The translations under genes and the position numbers were made by a program. Of a stretch of 61,935 nucleotides of DNA, positions 8,874 through 16,186 are shown in pieces (the first letter of the stretch is position 1; the number at the start of each line of letters is the position of its first letter). Source of the stretch: Agromyces mediolanus (GTDB taxonomy: Bacteria; Actinomycetota; Actinomycetes; Actinomycetales; Microbacteriaceae). The DNA lies in NCBI RefSeq assembly GCF_014648575.1, contig NZ_BMRJ01000001.1:861552-923486 (forward strand), written 5' to 3'. The notes under the pieces were generated by a model. The model was given only the letters and a program-made list of their open reading frames with translations, did no database searches and was not told the origin of the DNA.

Positions 8874-9259
8874 GCGGCGCAGGCGCGACCGCGCGACCCG
8901 TGCGCCTCGCCGACGCCGAGCTGCGCTTCGGCGACTGGGGCCCCGGCTACCTGAGCCAGGCCGAGCACGCCGCCTTCGGCACCATCGTGCTGCGGCCCGG
9001 CGACGAGTTCGCCAACCACCTGCACGAGCGGCACGAGGAGTCCTTCCTCGCGGTCGAGGGCGAGGCGGAGCTCTGGATCGACCGCGAGGGGCCCGTGCGC
9101 CTCGCGGCCGGCGAGTTCGTCAGCTGCCCGCCGAACGTCGAGCACTTCCTGCGCAACCCGGGCGAGGCGCCCTTCCGGGCCCTCTTCATCAAGGCGCCCG
9201 GCGTCGCGGCCGACAAGATCGACCGCCCCTGGCATCCGGGCGACCGCCCGAGCGACTGA
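8870..9259 (+). CDS. Small cupin-domain protein
   Basis: The 129-residue single-domain beta-barrel has cupin motif 1 around GDEFANHLHERHEESFLAVEG (residues about 42-62) with His and Glu metal ligands, and motif 2 as GEFVSCPPNVEHFLRNPG (about 83-100) with the second-motif His. Cupins of this size are isomerases, dioxygenases or sugar-binding proteins. It overlaps the thiolase stop by four bases, so it is part of the same translation unit. Because lsrG, the phospho-DPD isomerase, is missing from this operon, a metal-dependent isomerase role is an attractive guess only. Confidence 0.7.
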   Translation: MSGAGATARPVRLADAELRFGDWGPGYLSQAEHAAFGTIVLRPGDEFANHLHERHEESFLAVEGEAELWIDREGPVRLAAGEFVSCPPNVEHFLRNPGEAPFRALFIKAPGVAADKIDRPWHPGDRPSD

Positions 9260-9308
9260 TCCACCCAGCTGCACCTCCCCCGAGAGAACCACGAAAGGAA
9301 TCCGAGCA

Positions 9309-10619
9309 ATGAGCAAGCAACGGAGCTTCTCGACCCGTCCCGCACGGGCCATCCGCACGGCCGCGATCGCGACCGCGCTCGTCGTGGCCGGCACGCTCGC
9401 CGGCTGCGCGGCGGACGGCGGCGACGCCGGCGACGGCGACCGCACCCTCAACGTCCTGATCGCGCAGCCCCAGGAGGGCGCGGGCAAGATCCTCGCCGAG
9501 CAGTACGAGGAGGAGACCGGCGTGAAGGTCGAGATCGAGGTCGTGCCCTACGACCAGATCCAGACCAAGGCGATCCTCGACGCGCAGTCGGGCACGAACC
9601 ACTACGACGCGATCCAGTACTGGTACACCTCGGTCGGCGCGCTCGCCGAGGCCGGCGCCCTCGCCGACCTCACCGACTGGGCCTCGTCGGACGAGGAGAT
9701 CGACGAACCCGACTTCATCCAGAGCATCTTCGGGCCGTACACGCAGTTCGAGGGCAAGACGTACGGGCTGCCGATCGACGGCGACACGCACGTGCTCTTC
9801 TACAACACCGACATCCTCGAGCGGAACGGCGTCGCCGTGCCCACCACCTGGGACGAGTACGTCGCCGCCGCGAAGACGATCACGGAGGCCGAGAAGGCGA
9901 ACGGCGTCTACGGCGCTGCACTGCTCGGCTCGAAGAGCGCGTTCAACATCGGCTCGACCTTCTTCAACCGGCTCGCGACGATGTCGCCCGACCCGATCGA
10001 CCCGGCGATGCCCGATCTCACGACGGACGCCGCGGTCGCGGCGGCGCAGGCGATGCTGGATGCCTCGCCCTACGCCCTGCCGAGCCCGCTCGAGATCGGC
10101 TTCGAGCAGGCGCTGCCGCAGTTCCTCGCCGGCAACGTCGGCATGATCGAGTTCTGGACCGACCTCGGCGTCTTCGCCCAGGACCCGGGCCAGTCGAAGA
10201 TCGTCGACGGCTGGGGCGTCGCGCCGCTGCCGATCGGCCCCGAGGGGCACGTCTCGGGCGCGCTGAACGCGGGCTGGGCGATGGGCGTGAGCCCGAACGC
10301 CTCCGACGAGGAGCTCGCGAAGGACTTCGTGCGCTTCTCCTCCTCGAAGGCGATGAACGAACAGCTCATCACGACGACGGGCAGCGGCGTCGACCCGATC
10401 CGCACCTCGACGCTCGAGAGCGAGAAGTACCGCGAGTTCGCCCCGCAGGTCGCCGAGGTGTCGGCGCAGGTGCTGCCCGAGGCGCAGTCGTGGCCGACGT
10501 CGCCCGCGGCGCCCGAGATGATCTCGGCGCTGAACGACAACCTCGCGCTCATGCTGCAGGGCAACCTGACCGCCGAGCAGGCCATGGCCCAGACCTGGGA
10601 CGCCTGGCAGAAGCTCTGA
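9309..10619 (+). CDS. ABC transporter solute-binding lipoprotein (family 1, sugar type)
   Basis: The 436-residue protein has a signal peptide ending in the lipobox LAGC, so it is a membrane-anchored periplasm-like receptor. The body has the family 1 solute-binding pattern: repeated Asp/Tyr-rich segments, YGLPIDGDTHVLFYNTD near residue 155 and a TTWDEYVAAAKTI helix. This family (MalE/UgpB-like) binds sugars, polyols or glycerol phosphates, and is unrelated to LsrB. It starts at ATG 9309 after GAAAGGA, 49 bases after the cupin, and is followed by a strong hairpin and two permease genes. Confidence 0.9.
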   Translation: MSKQRSFSTRPARAIRTAAIATALVVAGTLAGCAADGGDAGDGDRTLNVLIAQPQEGAGKILAEQYEEETGVKVEIEVVPYDQIQTKAILDAQSGTNHYDAIQYWYTSVGALAEAGALADLTDWASSDEEIDEPDFIQSIFGPYTQFEGKTYGLPIDGDTHVLFYNTDILERNGVAVPTTWDEYVAAAKTITEAEKANGVYGAALLGSKSAFNIGSTFFNRLATMSPDPIDPAMPDLTTDAAVAAAQAMLDASPYALPSPLEIGFEQALPQFLAGNVGMIEFWTDLGVFAQDPGQSKIVDGWGVAPLPIGPEGHVSGALNAGWAMGVSPNASDEELAKDFVRFSSSKAMNEQLITTTGSGVDPIRTSTLESEKYREFAPQVAEVSAQVLPEAQSWPTSPAAPEMISALNDNLALMLQGNLTAEQAMAQTWDAWQKL

Positions 10620-10624
10620 CCGGC

Positions 10625-10659
10625 CCGGCCGGCCGGGACTCCGTGTTCCGGCCGGCCGG
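10625..10659 (+). terminator. Intra-operon GC hairpin between binding protein and permeases
   Basis: CCGGCCGGCCGG (10625-10636) pairs with the identical self-complementary CCGGCCGGCCGG (10648-10659) over an 11-base loop, a 12-bp all-GC stem. There is no T tract. Hairpins in this place in ABC operons are known to stabilise or attenuate so that the binding protein outnumbers the permeases; that role is inferred here. Confidence 0.6.
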
Positions 10660-10712
10660 CCCCGACCAATCCGCCCGGGCCAGCCCGGGTCGCTCGAGAC
10701 AAGGAAGTCCCC

Positions 10713-11627
10713 ATGGCAACGGTGGCCCCGGAGACGGCGGCGCTGCGGAAGCCGCGCGGCCGGCGCATCGGCTGGGCGTTCCTCGCCCCCGCGTTCCTCG
10801 CGATCGCGATCGTCGCGATCTACCCGCTGATCTACACGGTCGTGGTGTCGTTCAGCGAGTCGTCGCTGGGTCGGCCGTTCGCCGAGTGGGTGGGCTTCGA
10901 CAACTTCGTCAAGGTGCTGAGCGACGGGGTCACGGTGCCGTCGCTCGGCCGCTCGCTCGTCTTCGCGATCCCCTCCGCGCTGCTCGCCCTCGTGATCGGC
11001 TTCGTCATCGCGCTCTCGCTCGACGTGGCGGTGCGGTCCGGCAAAGTCGTGCGGGTCATCTTCCTGCTGCCGCTGATGACGCCGCCGGTCATGGCGGGCG
11101 TGATCTGGAAGCTCATGTTCGCCCCGACCGGCGGGCTCTTCAACAACGTGCTGCAGCTCGTCTCGCCGGGCGCCGACCCGATCCTCTTCCTCGGCAGCTC
11201 GCCCGCGGCGATGATCTCGATCGTCGTGGTCGACGTCTGGCAGTGGGTGCCGTTCTGCGTGCTGCTGCTCTTCGCCGCCCTGCAGACGCTGCCCGGCGAG
11301 GTCTTCGAGGCGGCGCAGGTCGACGGCGCCGGCGTCTGGCGCACCTTCCGCCACGTGACGTTCCCGCTCGTGCTGCCGACCCTCGTCACGGTGCTGATGC
11401 TGAAGCTCATCGTCTCGTTCAAGGTCTTCGACCTCGTCTTCATCATGACCGGCGGCGGCCCCGGCCTCGACACCACCGTGAGCAGCTTCAACATCTACCG
11501 CACGGCGCTGCAGCAGTTCGACGTCGGCGCGGCGGCCGCGCAGACGATCGTCTTCCTCGTGCTCGTCACGATCGTGATCGTGCCGCTCTCCTCGTACCGC
11601 ACCCGACTCCAGAAGGCCGGTGAGTGA
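10713..11627 (+). CDS. ABC sugar transporter permease (MalF/UgpA type)
   Basis: The 304-residue protein has six predicted membrane segments, beginning RRIGWAFLAPAFLAIAIVAI. The permease EAA loop appears as EAAQVDGAGVWRTFRHVTFP near residue 205, the site that docks the ATPase. ATG 10713 follows AAGGAAG. Its stop overlaps the next permease start (GTGA). It pairs with the second permease to form the transmembrane channel for the substrate delivered by the lipoprotein upstream. Confidence 0.9.
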   Translation: MATVAPETAALRKPRGRRIGWAFLAPAFLAIAIVAIYPLIYTVVVSFSESSLGRPFAEWVGFDNFVKVLSDGVTVPSLGRSLVFAIPSALLALVIGFVIALSLDVAVRSGKVVRVIFLLPLMTPPVMAGVIWKLMFAPTGGLFNNVLQLVSPGADPILFLGSSPAAMISIVVVDVWQWVPFCVLLLFAALQTLPGEVFEAAQVDGAGVWRTFRHVTFPLVLPTLVTVLMLKLIVSFKVFDLVFIMTGGGPGLDTTVSSFNIYRTALQQFDVGAAAAQTIVFLVLVTIVIVPLSSYRTRLQKAGE

Positions 11628-12568
11628 CCATGTCGACCACCATCGAGCGCGGTCCCGCCGGGTCCGCCGACGCCGCGACCACCCGCGCGATGACCGTGCC
11701 GGACGGGCCGCCGCCGCGCGCCCGCCGGGCCAGCTCGGCGAGTCGCATCGGACGAGCGCCCCGCGGCGTCGTCGTGCTGAAGTGGGCGGTGATCGCCATC
11801 GCGATCGGCTTCACGCTGCTGCCGATCCTGTACCTCGTGACGATGTCGTTCAAGAGCCCCGACGACATCCTCTCCACCCGCATCCTGCCCTCCCGCATCG
11901 CCTGGGAGAACTGGGCCTCGGCCTTCGAGCAGGCCCCCGTGCTCGTCTACCTGCGCAACTCGCTCATCGCCGCCGCCATCGCGGCCGTCGTCGCGCTCGC
12001 CGTGGCGATCCCCGCGAACTTCGCGATGGCGCGGCTGCGCACCGGGGGATCGCGTTCGATGGCGCTCATCGTCTCGGCGTACGTGGCACCGCCGATCGTC
12101 GCCGTCATCCCGCTGTTCATGCTCGTGCGCACCGCCGGGCTGATGGACAACGTGATCGGCCTCGGCCTCATCGAGGGCCTGATGGTGACCCCGGTGGCGG
12201 TCTGGCTGCTCGACGGCTTCTTCCGGGGCATCCCGGAGGAGATCGACGAGGCGGCGCAGATCGACGGCTGCGGGCCGGTGCGCACCCTCGTGCGCATCGT
12301 GCTGCCGCTCGTCGCGCCCGGGGTGGTCGCGGTCGCGATCATCGCGTTCATCCTCGTCTACAACGACTTCCTCATCCCGCTGATGCTCACGCAGAGCACG
12401 GCCTCGCAGACGCTGCCGGTCGGCATCGCCCTCATGCAGGGCGGTCGCGAGGTCATGTTCGGGCAGATGGCGGCGGCGTCGCTCACGGGCATGATCCCGG
12501 TGTACCTGCTGGCGCTGTTCCTGCAGCGCTGGCTCGTGGGCGGGCTCACCCAGGGCAGCATCAAGTAG
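11624..12568 (+). CDS. ABC sugar transporter permease (MalG/UgpE type)
   Basis: The 314-residue protein has about six membrane segments and the EAA loop EIDEAAQIDGCGPVRTLVRI near residue 205. The first 40 residues are charged and proline-rich. GTG 11624 overlaps the previous stop and has AAGG at a good distance; ATG 11630 two codons later is an alternative. No ABC ATPase gene follows. CUT1-type sugar importers in actinobacteria often share one MsiK-like ATPase encoded elsewhere, which would explain the absence. This gene ends the Lsr-like operon. Confidence 0.88.
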   Translation: MTMSTTIERGPAGSADAATTRAMTVPDGPPPRARRASSASRIGRAPRGVVVLKWAVIAIAIGFTLLPILYLVTMSFKSPDDILSTRILPSRIAWENWASAFEQAPVLVYLRNSLIAAAIAAVVALAVAIPANFAMARLRTGGSRSMALIVSAYVAPPIVAVIPLFMLVRTAGLMDNVIGLGLIEGLMVTPVAVWLLDGFFRGIPEEIDEAAQIDGCGPVRTLVRIVLPLVAPGVVAVAIIAFILVYNDFLIPLMLTQSTASQTLPVGIALMQGGREVMFGQMAAASLTGMIPVYLLALFLQRWLVGGLTQGSIK

Positions 12569-12621
12569 CCCTCGCCGGGCCATCTCCTCGCCTCGACGGC
12601 TCCTCCTCGCCGCGCCCGCGG

Positions 12622-12690
12622 TTGTCCCGCGCGCGCGGCGGGCGTATGATCACTGCGCGATAACCGAATGACACGTTCGATTATCGAACG
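12622..12690 (+). promoter_or_regulatory. Promoter and IclR-type operator of the hydroxylase gene
   Basis: TTGTCC (12622-12627) and TATGAT (12645-12650) are separated by exactly 17 bases, a good sigma-70 promoter with a start near 12657. Immediately downstream lies an almost perfect 17-bp dyad at 12674-12690: CGTTCGAT, one T, ATCGAACG. A diverged half copy (ATAACCGAA) sits at 12659-12667. A protein bound on the dyad would block elongation. The IclR gene 2 kb downstream, with a similar site on its own promoter, is the likely partner. Confidence 0.6.
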
Positions 12691-12769
12691 AGAGCGGATG
12701 GCGAGACGCGAGCCGCCCTCGGGCGGGACGCCGCAGCGGCGCCCGATCACGACGAGGTGAGGAGCCCCC

Positions 12770-14680
12770 GTGCAGTTCCACCACAACGGATACGTCTCGG
12801 GCGACCCGCGCGTCCAGCCCGCCGCCGGCGTCGGCCTCGACCGGCCCGACGAGCTGCCCGACGAGATGGACGTGCTCATCGTGGGATCCGGCCCGGCCGG
12901 CATGCTGCTCTCCGCGCAGCTCTCCCAGTACCCCGGCGTCGTCACGCGCATGATCGAGCGCCGCGACGGCCGCCTCGTGCTCGGACAGGCCGACGGCATC
13001 CAGCCCCGCAGCGTCGAGACCTTCCAGGCCTTCGGCTTCGCCGAGCGGATCATCGCCGAGGCCTACAACATCGGCTACATGAACTTCTGGGGCCCCGACC
13101 CGGAGCATCCCGGGCAGATCACCCGCACCTCGCGAACCGAGGACTACGGCTACAAGATCAGCGAGTTCCCGCACCTCATCGTGAACCAGGCGCGCGTGCT
13201 CGACTACTTCGCCGAGGCCGCCGCGAACGGCCCCGGCCGCATGAAGCCTGACTACGGCATCGAGTTCCTCGGCCTCACCGTGCACCCCGACGGCTCGCCC
13301 GAGGCCGGGGACCACCCCGTCGAGGTGCGCGTGCGCTACACCGCGGGCGAGCGCGCCGGCGAGGAGCGCACGGTGCGCGCCAAGTACGTCGCCGGCTGCG
13401 ACGGCGCCCGCAGCGGCGTGCGCGAGGCGATCGGGCGCAAGCACCTCGGCGGCATCTCGGCCCACGCCTGGGGCGTCATGGACGTCGTCGTGAACACCGA
13501 CTTCCCCGACTGGCGCACGAAGTGCGCGATCAACTCCGCCGCCGGCAACATCCTGCACATCCCGCGCGAGGGCGGCTACCTCTGCCGCATGTACATCGAC
13601 CTCGGCGAGGTCTCGGCCGACGACAACCACGAGGCGCGCAAGACGCCCATCGAGACGATCATCGCCAAGGCGAACGACATCCTGCAGCCGTACGCGATCG
13701 ACGTGCGCGAGGTCGCCTGGTTCAGCGTCTACGAGGTCGGCCACCGGGTCACCGACCACTTCGACGACCGCGGGGAGGGGGCGGATGCCTCGCCGCGCGT
13801 GTTCCTCACCGGCGACGCCTGCCACACGCACAGCGCGAAGGCCGGCCAGGGCATGAACGTCTCGATGCAGGACGGCTTCAATCTCGGCTGGAAGCTCGGC
13901 TCCGTCGTCGCCGGGCTCGCCCCGACCGAGCTGCTCGCCACCTACTCGGCCGAGCGCCAGCCCGTCGCCCAGCAGCTCATCGACTTCGACCGCGAGTGGT
14001 CCTCGCTCATGGCGCGCAAGCCGGAGGAGATCTCCGACCCGCAGGAGCTCGCGAACTACTACCTCGGCACCGCGGAGTTCCCGTCGGGGTTCATGACCGA
14101 GTACGCCCCCTCGGCGATCGTCGGCGAGGCGACCCACCAGGCGCTCGCGACCGGGTTCCCGATCGGCAAGCGCTTCAAGTCCTCCGAGGTGTCGATGGTC
14201 TGCGACGGCAACGTCGTGCACCTGGGCCACCACGCGAAGGCCGACGGCCGCTGGCGCATCTACGCCTTCGCCGACGCGCCCGCCGCCGGCGAGGCATCCG
14301 CGCTCGCGTCGTGGGCCGAGTGGCTGTCCGACTCAGCCGAGTCCCCGCTCGCGAGGTTCACGCCCGAGGGCGCCGACATCGACGCCGTGTTCGACGTGAA
14401 GGCGATCTACCAGCAGCCGCACGAGGGCGTCGACATCATGGCGGTGCCGGAGGCGTTCCGCCCGAAGACTGGCCCGCTCGGCCTGATGGACTGGGAGAAG
14501 GTCTTCGCCGCCGCCCCGAGCGCCTGGTGCAAGACCGACATCTTCGAGGAGCGCGGCATCTCCCGAGACGGCACGGTCGTCGTCGTGCGCCCCGACCAGT
14601 ACGTCGCGCACGTGCTGCCGCTCACCGCGACCGCCGAGCTCGCGGCGTTCTTCGAGGGGGCCCTGCGGCCGCAGCGGTAG
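12770..14680 (+). CDS. FAD-dependent aromatic hydroxylase (3-hydroxybenzoate 4-/phenol 2-monooxygenase type)
   Basis: The 636-residue class A flavoprotein has the FAD motifs VLIVGSGPAGMLLSAQLSQ (about residues 34-52), GCDGARSGVREAIG (about 206-219) and FLTGDACHTHSAKAGQGMN (about 345-363), followed by the C-terminal thioredoxin-fold dimerisation domain of the phenol hydroxylase family. Length and order match 3-hydroxybenzoate 4-monooxygenase (MobA), which makes protocatechuate. GTG 12770 is preceded by GGTGAGGAG. The gene stands alone under its own promoter; ring-cleavage genes are not in the window. Phenol or resorcinol-type substrates are also possible. Confidence 0.82.
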   Translation: MQFHHNGYVSGDPRVQPAAGVGLDRPDELPDEMDVLIVGSGPAGMLLSAQLSQYPGVVTRMIERRDGRLVLGQADGIQPRSVETFQAFGFAERIIAEAYNIGYMNFWGPDPEHPGQITRTSRTEDYGYKISEFPHLIVNQARVLDYFAEAAANGPGRMKPDYGIEFLGLTVHPDGSPEAGDHPVEVRVRYTAGERAGEERTVRAKYVAGCDGARSGVREAIGRKHLGGISAHAWGVMDVVVNTDFPDWRTKCAINSAAGNILHIPREGGYLCRMYIDLGEVSADDNHEARKTPIETIIAKANDILQPYAIDVREVAWFSVYEVGHRVTDHFDDRGEGADASPRVFLTGDACHTHSAKAGQGMNVSMQDGFNLGWKLGSVVAGLAPTELLATYSAERQPVAQQLIDFDREWSSLMARKPEEISDPQELANYYLGTAEFPSGFMTEYAPSAIVGEATHQALATGFPIGKRFKSSEVSMVCDGNVVHLGHHAKADGRWRIYAFADAPAAGEASALASWAEWLSDSAESPLARFTPEGADIDAVFDVKAIYQQPHEGVDIMAVPEAFRPKTGPLGLMDWEKVFAAAPSAWCKTDIFEERGISRDGTVVVVRPDQYVAHVLPLTATAELAAFFEGALRPQR

Positions 14681-14688
14681 CGGCGGTG

Positions 14689-14822
14689 CCCTGAGCCTGT
14701 CGAAGGGGTTGGTTCCCTGAGCTTGTCGAAGGGAATCCGAGCGAGTCCCCTTCGACAGGCTCAGGGAACCAGGACACGTTCCCTTCGACAGGCTCAGGGG
14801 ACCAGGCCAAGCTCAGGGAACC
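14689..14822. repeat. Array of CCCTGAGCCTGTCGAAGGG-type repeats
   Basis: Four copies of a ~20-bp word and one truncated copy lie between two convergent genes: forward at 14689-14708 and 14713-14735, reverse at 14746-14768 and 14778-14801, and a shortened reverse copy at 14809-14822. One copy has TTG in place of CTG. The forward and reverse copies can fold back into a long stem, so the array may also end transcription of both flanking genes. Repeats of this sequence are familiar as dispersed intergenic elements in actinobacteria and sphingomonads. Confidence 0.85.
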
Positions 14823-14827
14823 AGGCG

Positions 14828-15541
14828 TCACGCGCCGGAGGCGCGCTGCAGCCGGGCGGCCGCCTCCTGCAGTCGCTCGGCGAGCTCGGCCTCGGGCCGC
14901 GGGAACGAGACGTGGATGACCGCGATCGACGCCGGCGGCTGGCCGGGCAGGCTGAGCGGAACGGCGACCGAGCGCAGGGAGGGCACGACCTCGTCGTGGC
15001 TCACCGTGTAGCCGCGCAGGCGGCTCTCGACGACCTCGGCGCGCAGCTCCTCCGGCACGTCCGCCGGCCAGCTGCGCTCCGGCAGGCCGAGCAGGATCGC
15101 CTTGCCGGGTCCACCGCGGGTGATCGGATGCCGATGCCCCGGCCGGTACGAGACCGCCGCCGTGCGCCGCGGCGAGGCGCTGACGAGCGTGACGGCCTCG
15201 TCGCCGTCGAGCAGCACCGCGAGCAGGCAGGTCATGCCGAGATCCTCGGCTACCTCGGCGAGTTCGGGCAGCGCGAGCTGCTGCAGGTCGCGCTGCACCC
15301 CGGCGGCGAGGGCCGCGAGGCCGGCGCCGAGCAGCAGCCGTCCGGCCGCGTCGCGGGTGACGAGTCCGTGGTCCTCGAGCGTGCGCAGCAAGCGGTAGGC
15401 GACGGAGCGGTGCACGCCGAGCGCGGCGGCGACCTCGTCGATGGTCAGCGGGCGCTCCGCGTCCGCCAGCACCTCGAGCACCCGGATGCCTCGGCTCAGC
15501 GTCTGCGATCCGGCGGCGTTCGCCGGGGCATCCTTGGCCAC
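14828..15541 (-). CDS. IclR family transcriptional regulator
   Basis: The 237-residue protein has the N-terminal winged helix (RGIRVLEVLADAERPLTIDE, then VAAALGVHRSVAYRLLRTLE, residues about 16-60) and the C-terminal IclR effector domain with GPGKAILLGLPE and GYTVSHDEV. IclR proteins such as PobR and PcaU sense aromatic acids. The neighbouring hydroxylase gene and the matching dyads on both promoters suggest it controls aromatic hydroxylation and itself. GTG 15541 follows GGAGAGG. Confidence 0.9.
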   Translation of the reverse strand: MAKDAPANAAGSQTLSRGIRVLEVLADAERPLTIDEVAAALGVHRSVAYRLLRTLEDHGLVTRDAAGRLLLGAGLAALAAGVQRDLQQLALPELAEVAEDLGMTCLLAVLLDGDEAVTLVSASPRRTAAVSYRPGHRHPITRGGPGKAILLGLPERSWPADVPEELRAEVVESRLRGYTVSHDEVVPSLRSVAVPLSLPGQPPASIAVIHVSFPRPEAELAERLQEAAARLQRASGA

Positions 15542-15573
15542 CTGGACCGCCTCTCCCGGCGGCGTCCGCCGCG

Positions 15574-15596
15574 CGTTCTCGTCCGATACTAGAACG
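15574..15596 (-). promoter_or_regulatory. IclR gene promoter inside an inverted repeat
   Basis: On the minus strand a -10 element TAGTAT (15591-15586) lies inside the dyad CGTTCT-N11-AGAACG (15574-15596). The dyad shares TATCGRACG with the operator at 12674-12690. A bound dimer would cover the -10, so autorepression is the simple reading. Confidence 0.5.
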
Positions 15597-15661
15597 CCGT
15601 GACCGGAGTGCGGACAAGCAGGAGAGATGCAGGTCGAGGTGCGCGTCCAGAGGAAGGGAGC

Positions 15662-15826
15662 TCAGCCCTTTCTCCTACGAACGAGTCGCCGCAGCCAGGT
15701 GCGAATCGGCCGTTGTCGCGGCGGCTTCCGGATCGAGACCGGCTTGCCTTGCGCTTGCTCTGCGGCCTGGCGCGCCCGGACCTCGGCCTCGGCGAGATAC
15801 CCGCCACCATGCAGCGAATCGAACAT
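15662..15826 (-). CDS. Small basic protein of unknown function
   Basis: I do not recognise this gene. It would encode 54 residues starting MFDSLHGGGYLAEAEV, with a helical Ala/Gln-rich middle and a very basic tail ending RLVRRRKG. A GGGGG stretch lies upstream of the ATG. Longer in-frame versions reach 15976 but are cysteine-rich and lack an SD. It has normal codon bias for the region, but its size makes a chance reading frame possible. Confidence 0.4.
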   Translation of the reverse strand: MFDSLHGGGYLAEAEVRARQAAEQAQGKPVSIRKPPRQRPIRTWLRRLVRRRKG

Positions 15827-16186
15827 CTTGTCGCCCCCGTCCGTCCTTGGCCGTCCACTCTCAGTGTGACAGCACCAGTGCGCCATCGCGCGCCGAAGTT
15901 CCGCCTGGGGAAAGAACCGGGAATCCTTCATCTTCGGCGCGCGGAAAATCGCGGCATCCTCAGCTCGGCACCCCATACGCTGGCCGCAGTCACCACGATG
16001 ACCCTCCCCGCTTCCGCATAATGAAATGTAATTTTCACACTGAGGAAGAAGCGTCCTCTAGAGTGGTGCCAGCCCTGCTGCAGTGCCGCCGCCCCGTGCG
16101 TTCGCTCGGGACCGCGGCGAGTGCTGCAGCCCGCAGTCCGACCGTGCGCGGACGCGTCGACGAAGACGAAGGCAGAGGAGAACCGC
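15827..16186. other. Intergenic stretch before pntA
   Basis: About 360 bases without a convincing gene. A less GC-rich patch at 16019-16045 probably contains the pntA promoter, but I cannot pick a clear -35/-10 pair; TAGAGT near 16060 is a weak -10 candidate. No strong hairpin is visible. Confidence 0.4.

Noticed and set aside
14722..15592. A forward frame over the repeat array and the IclR gene
   Set aside because: Its N-terminus is translated repeat sequence (LRQAQGT), a known artefact of this repeat, and the rest is antisense to a clear IclR gene.
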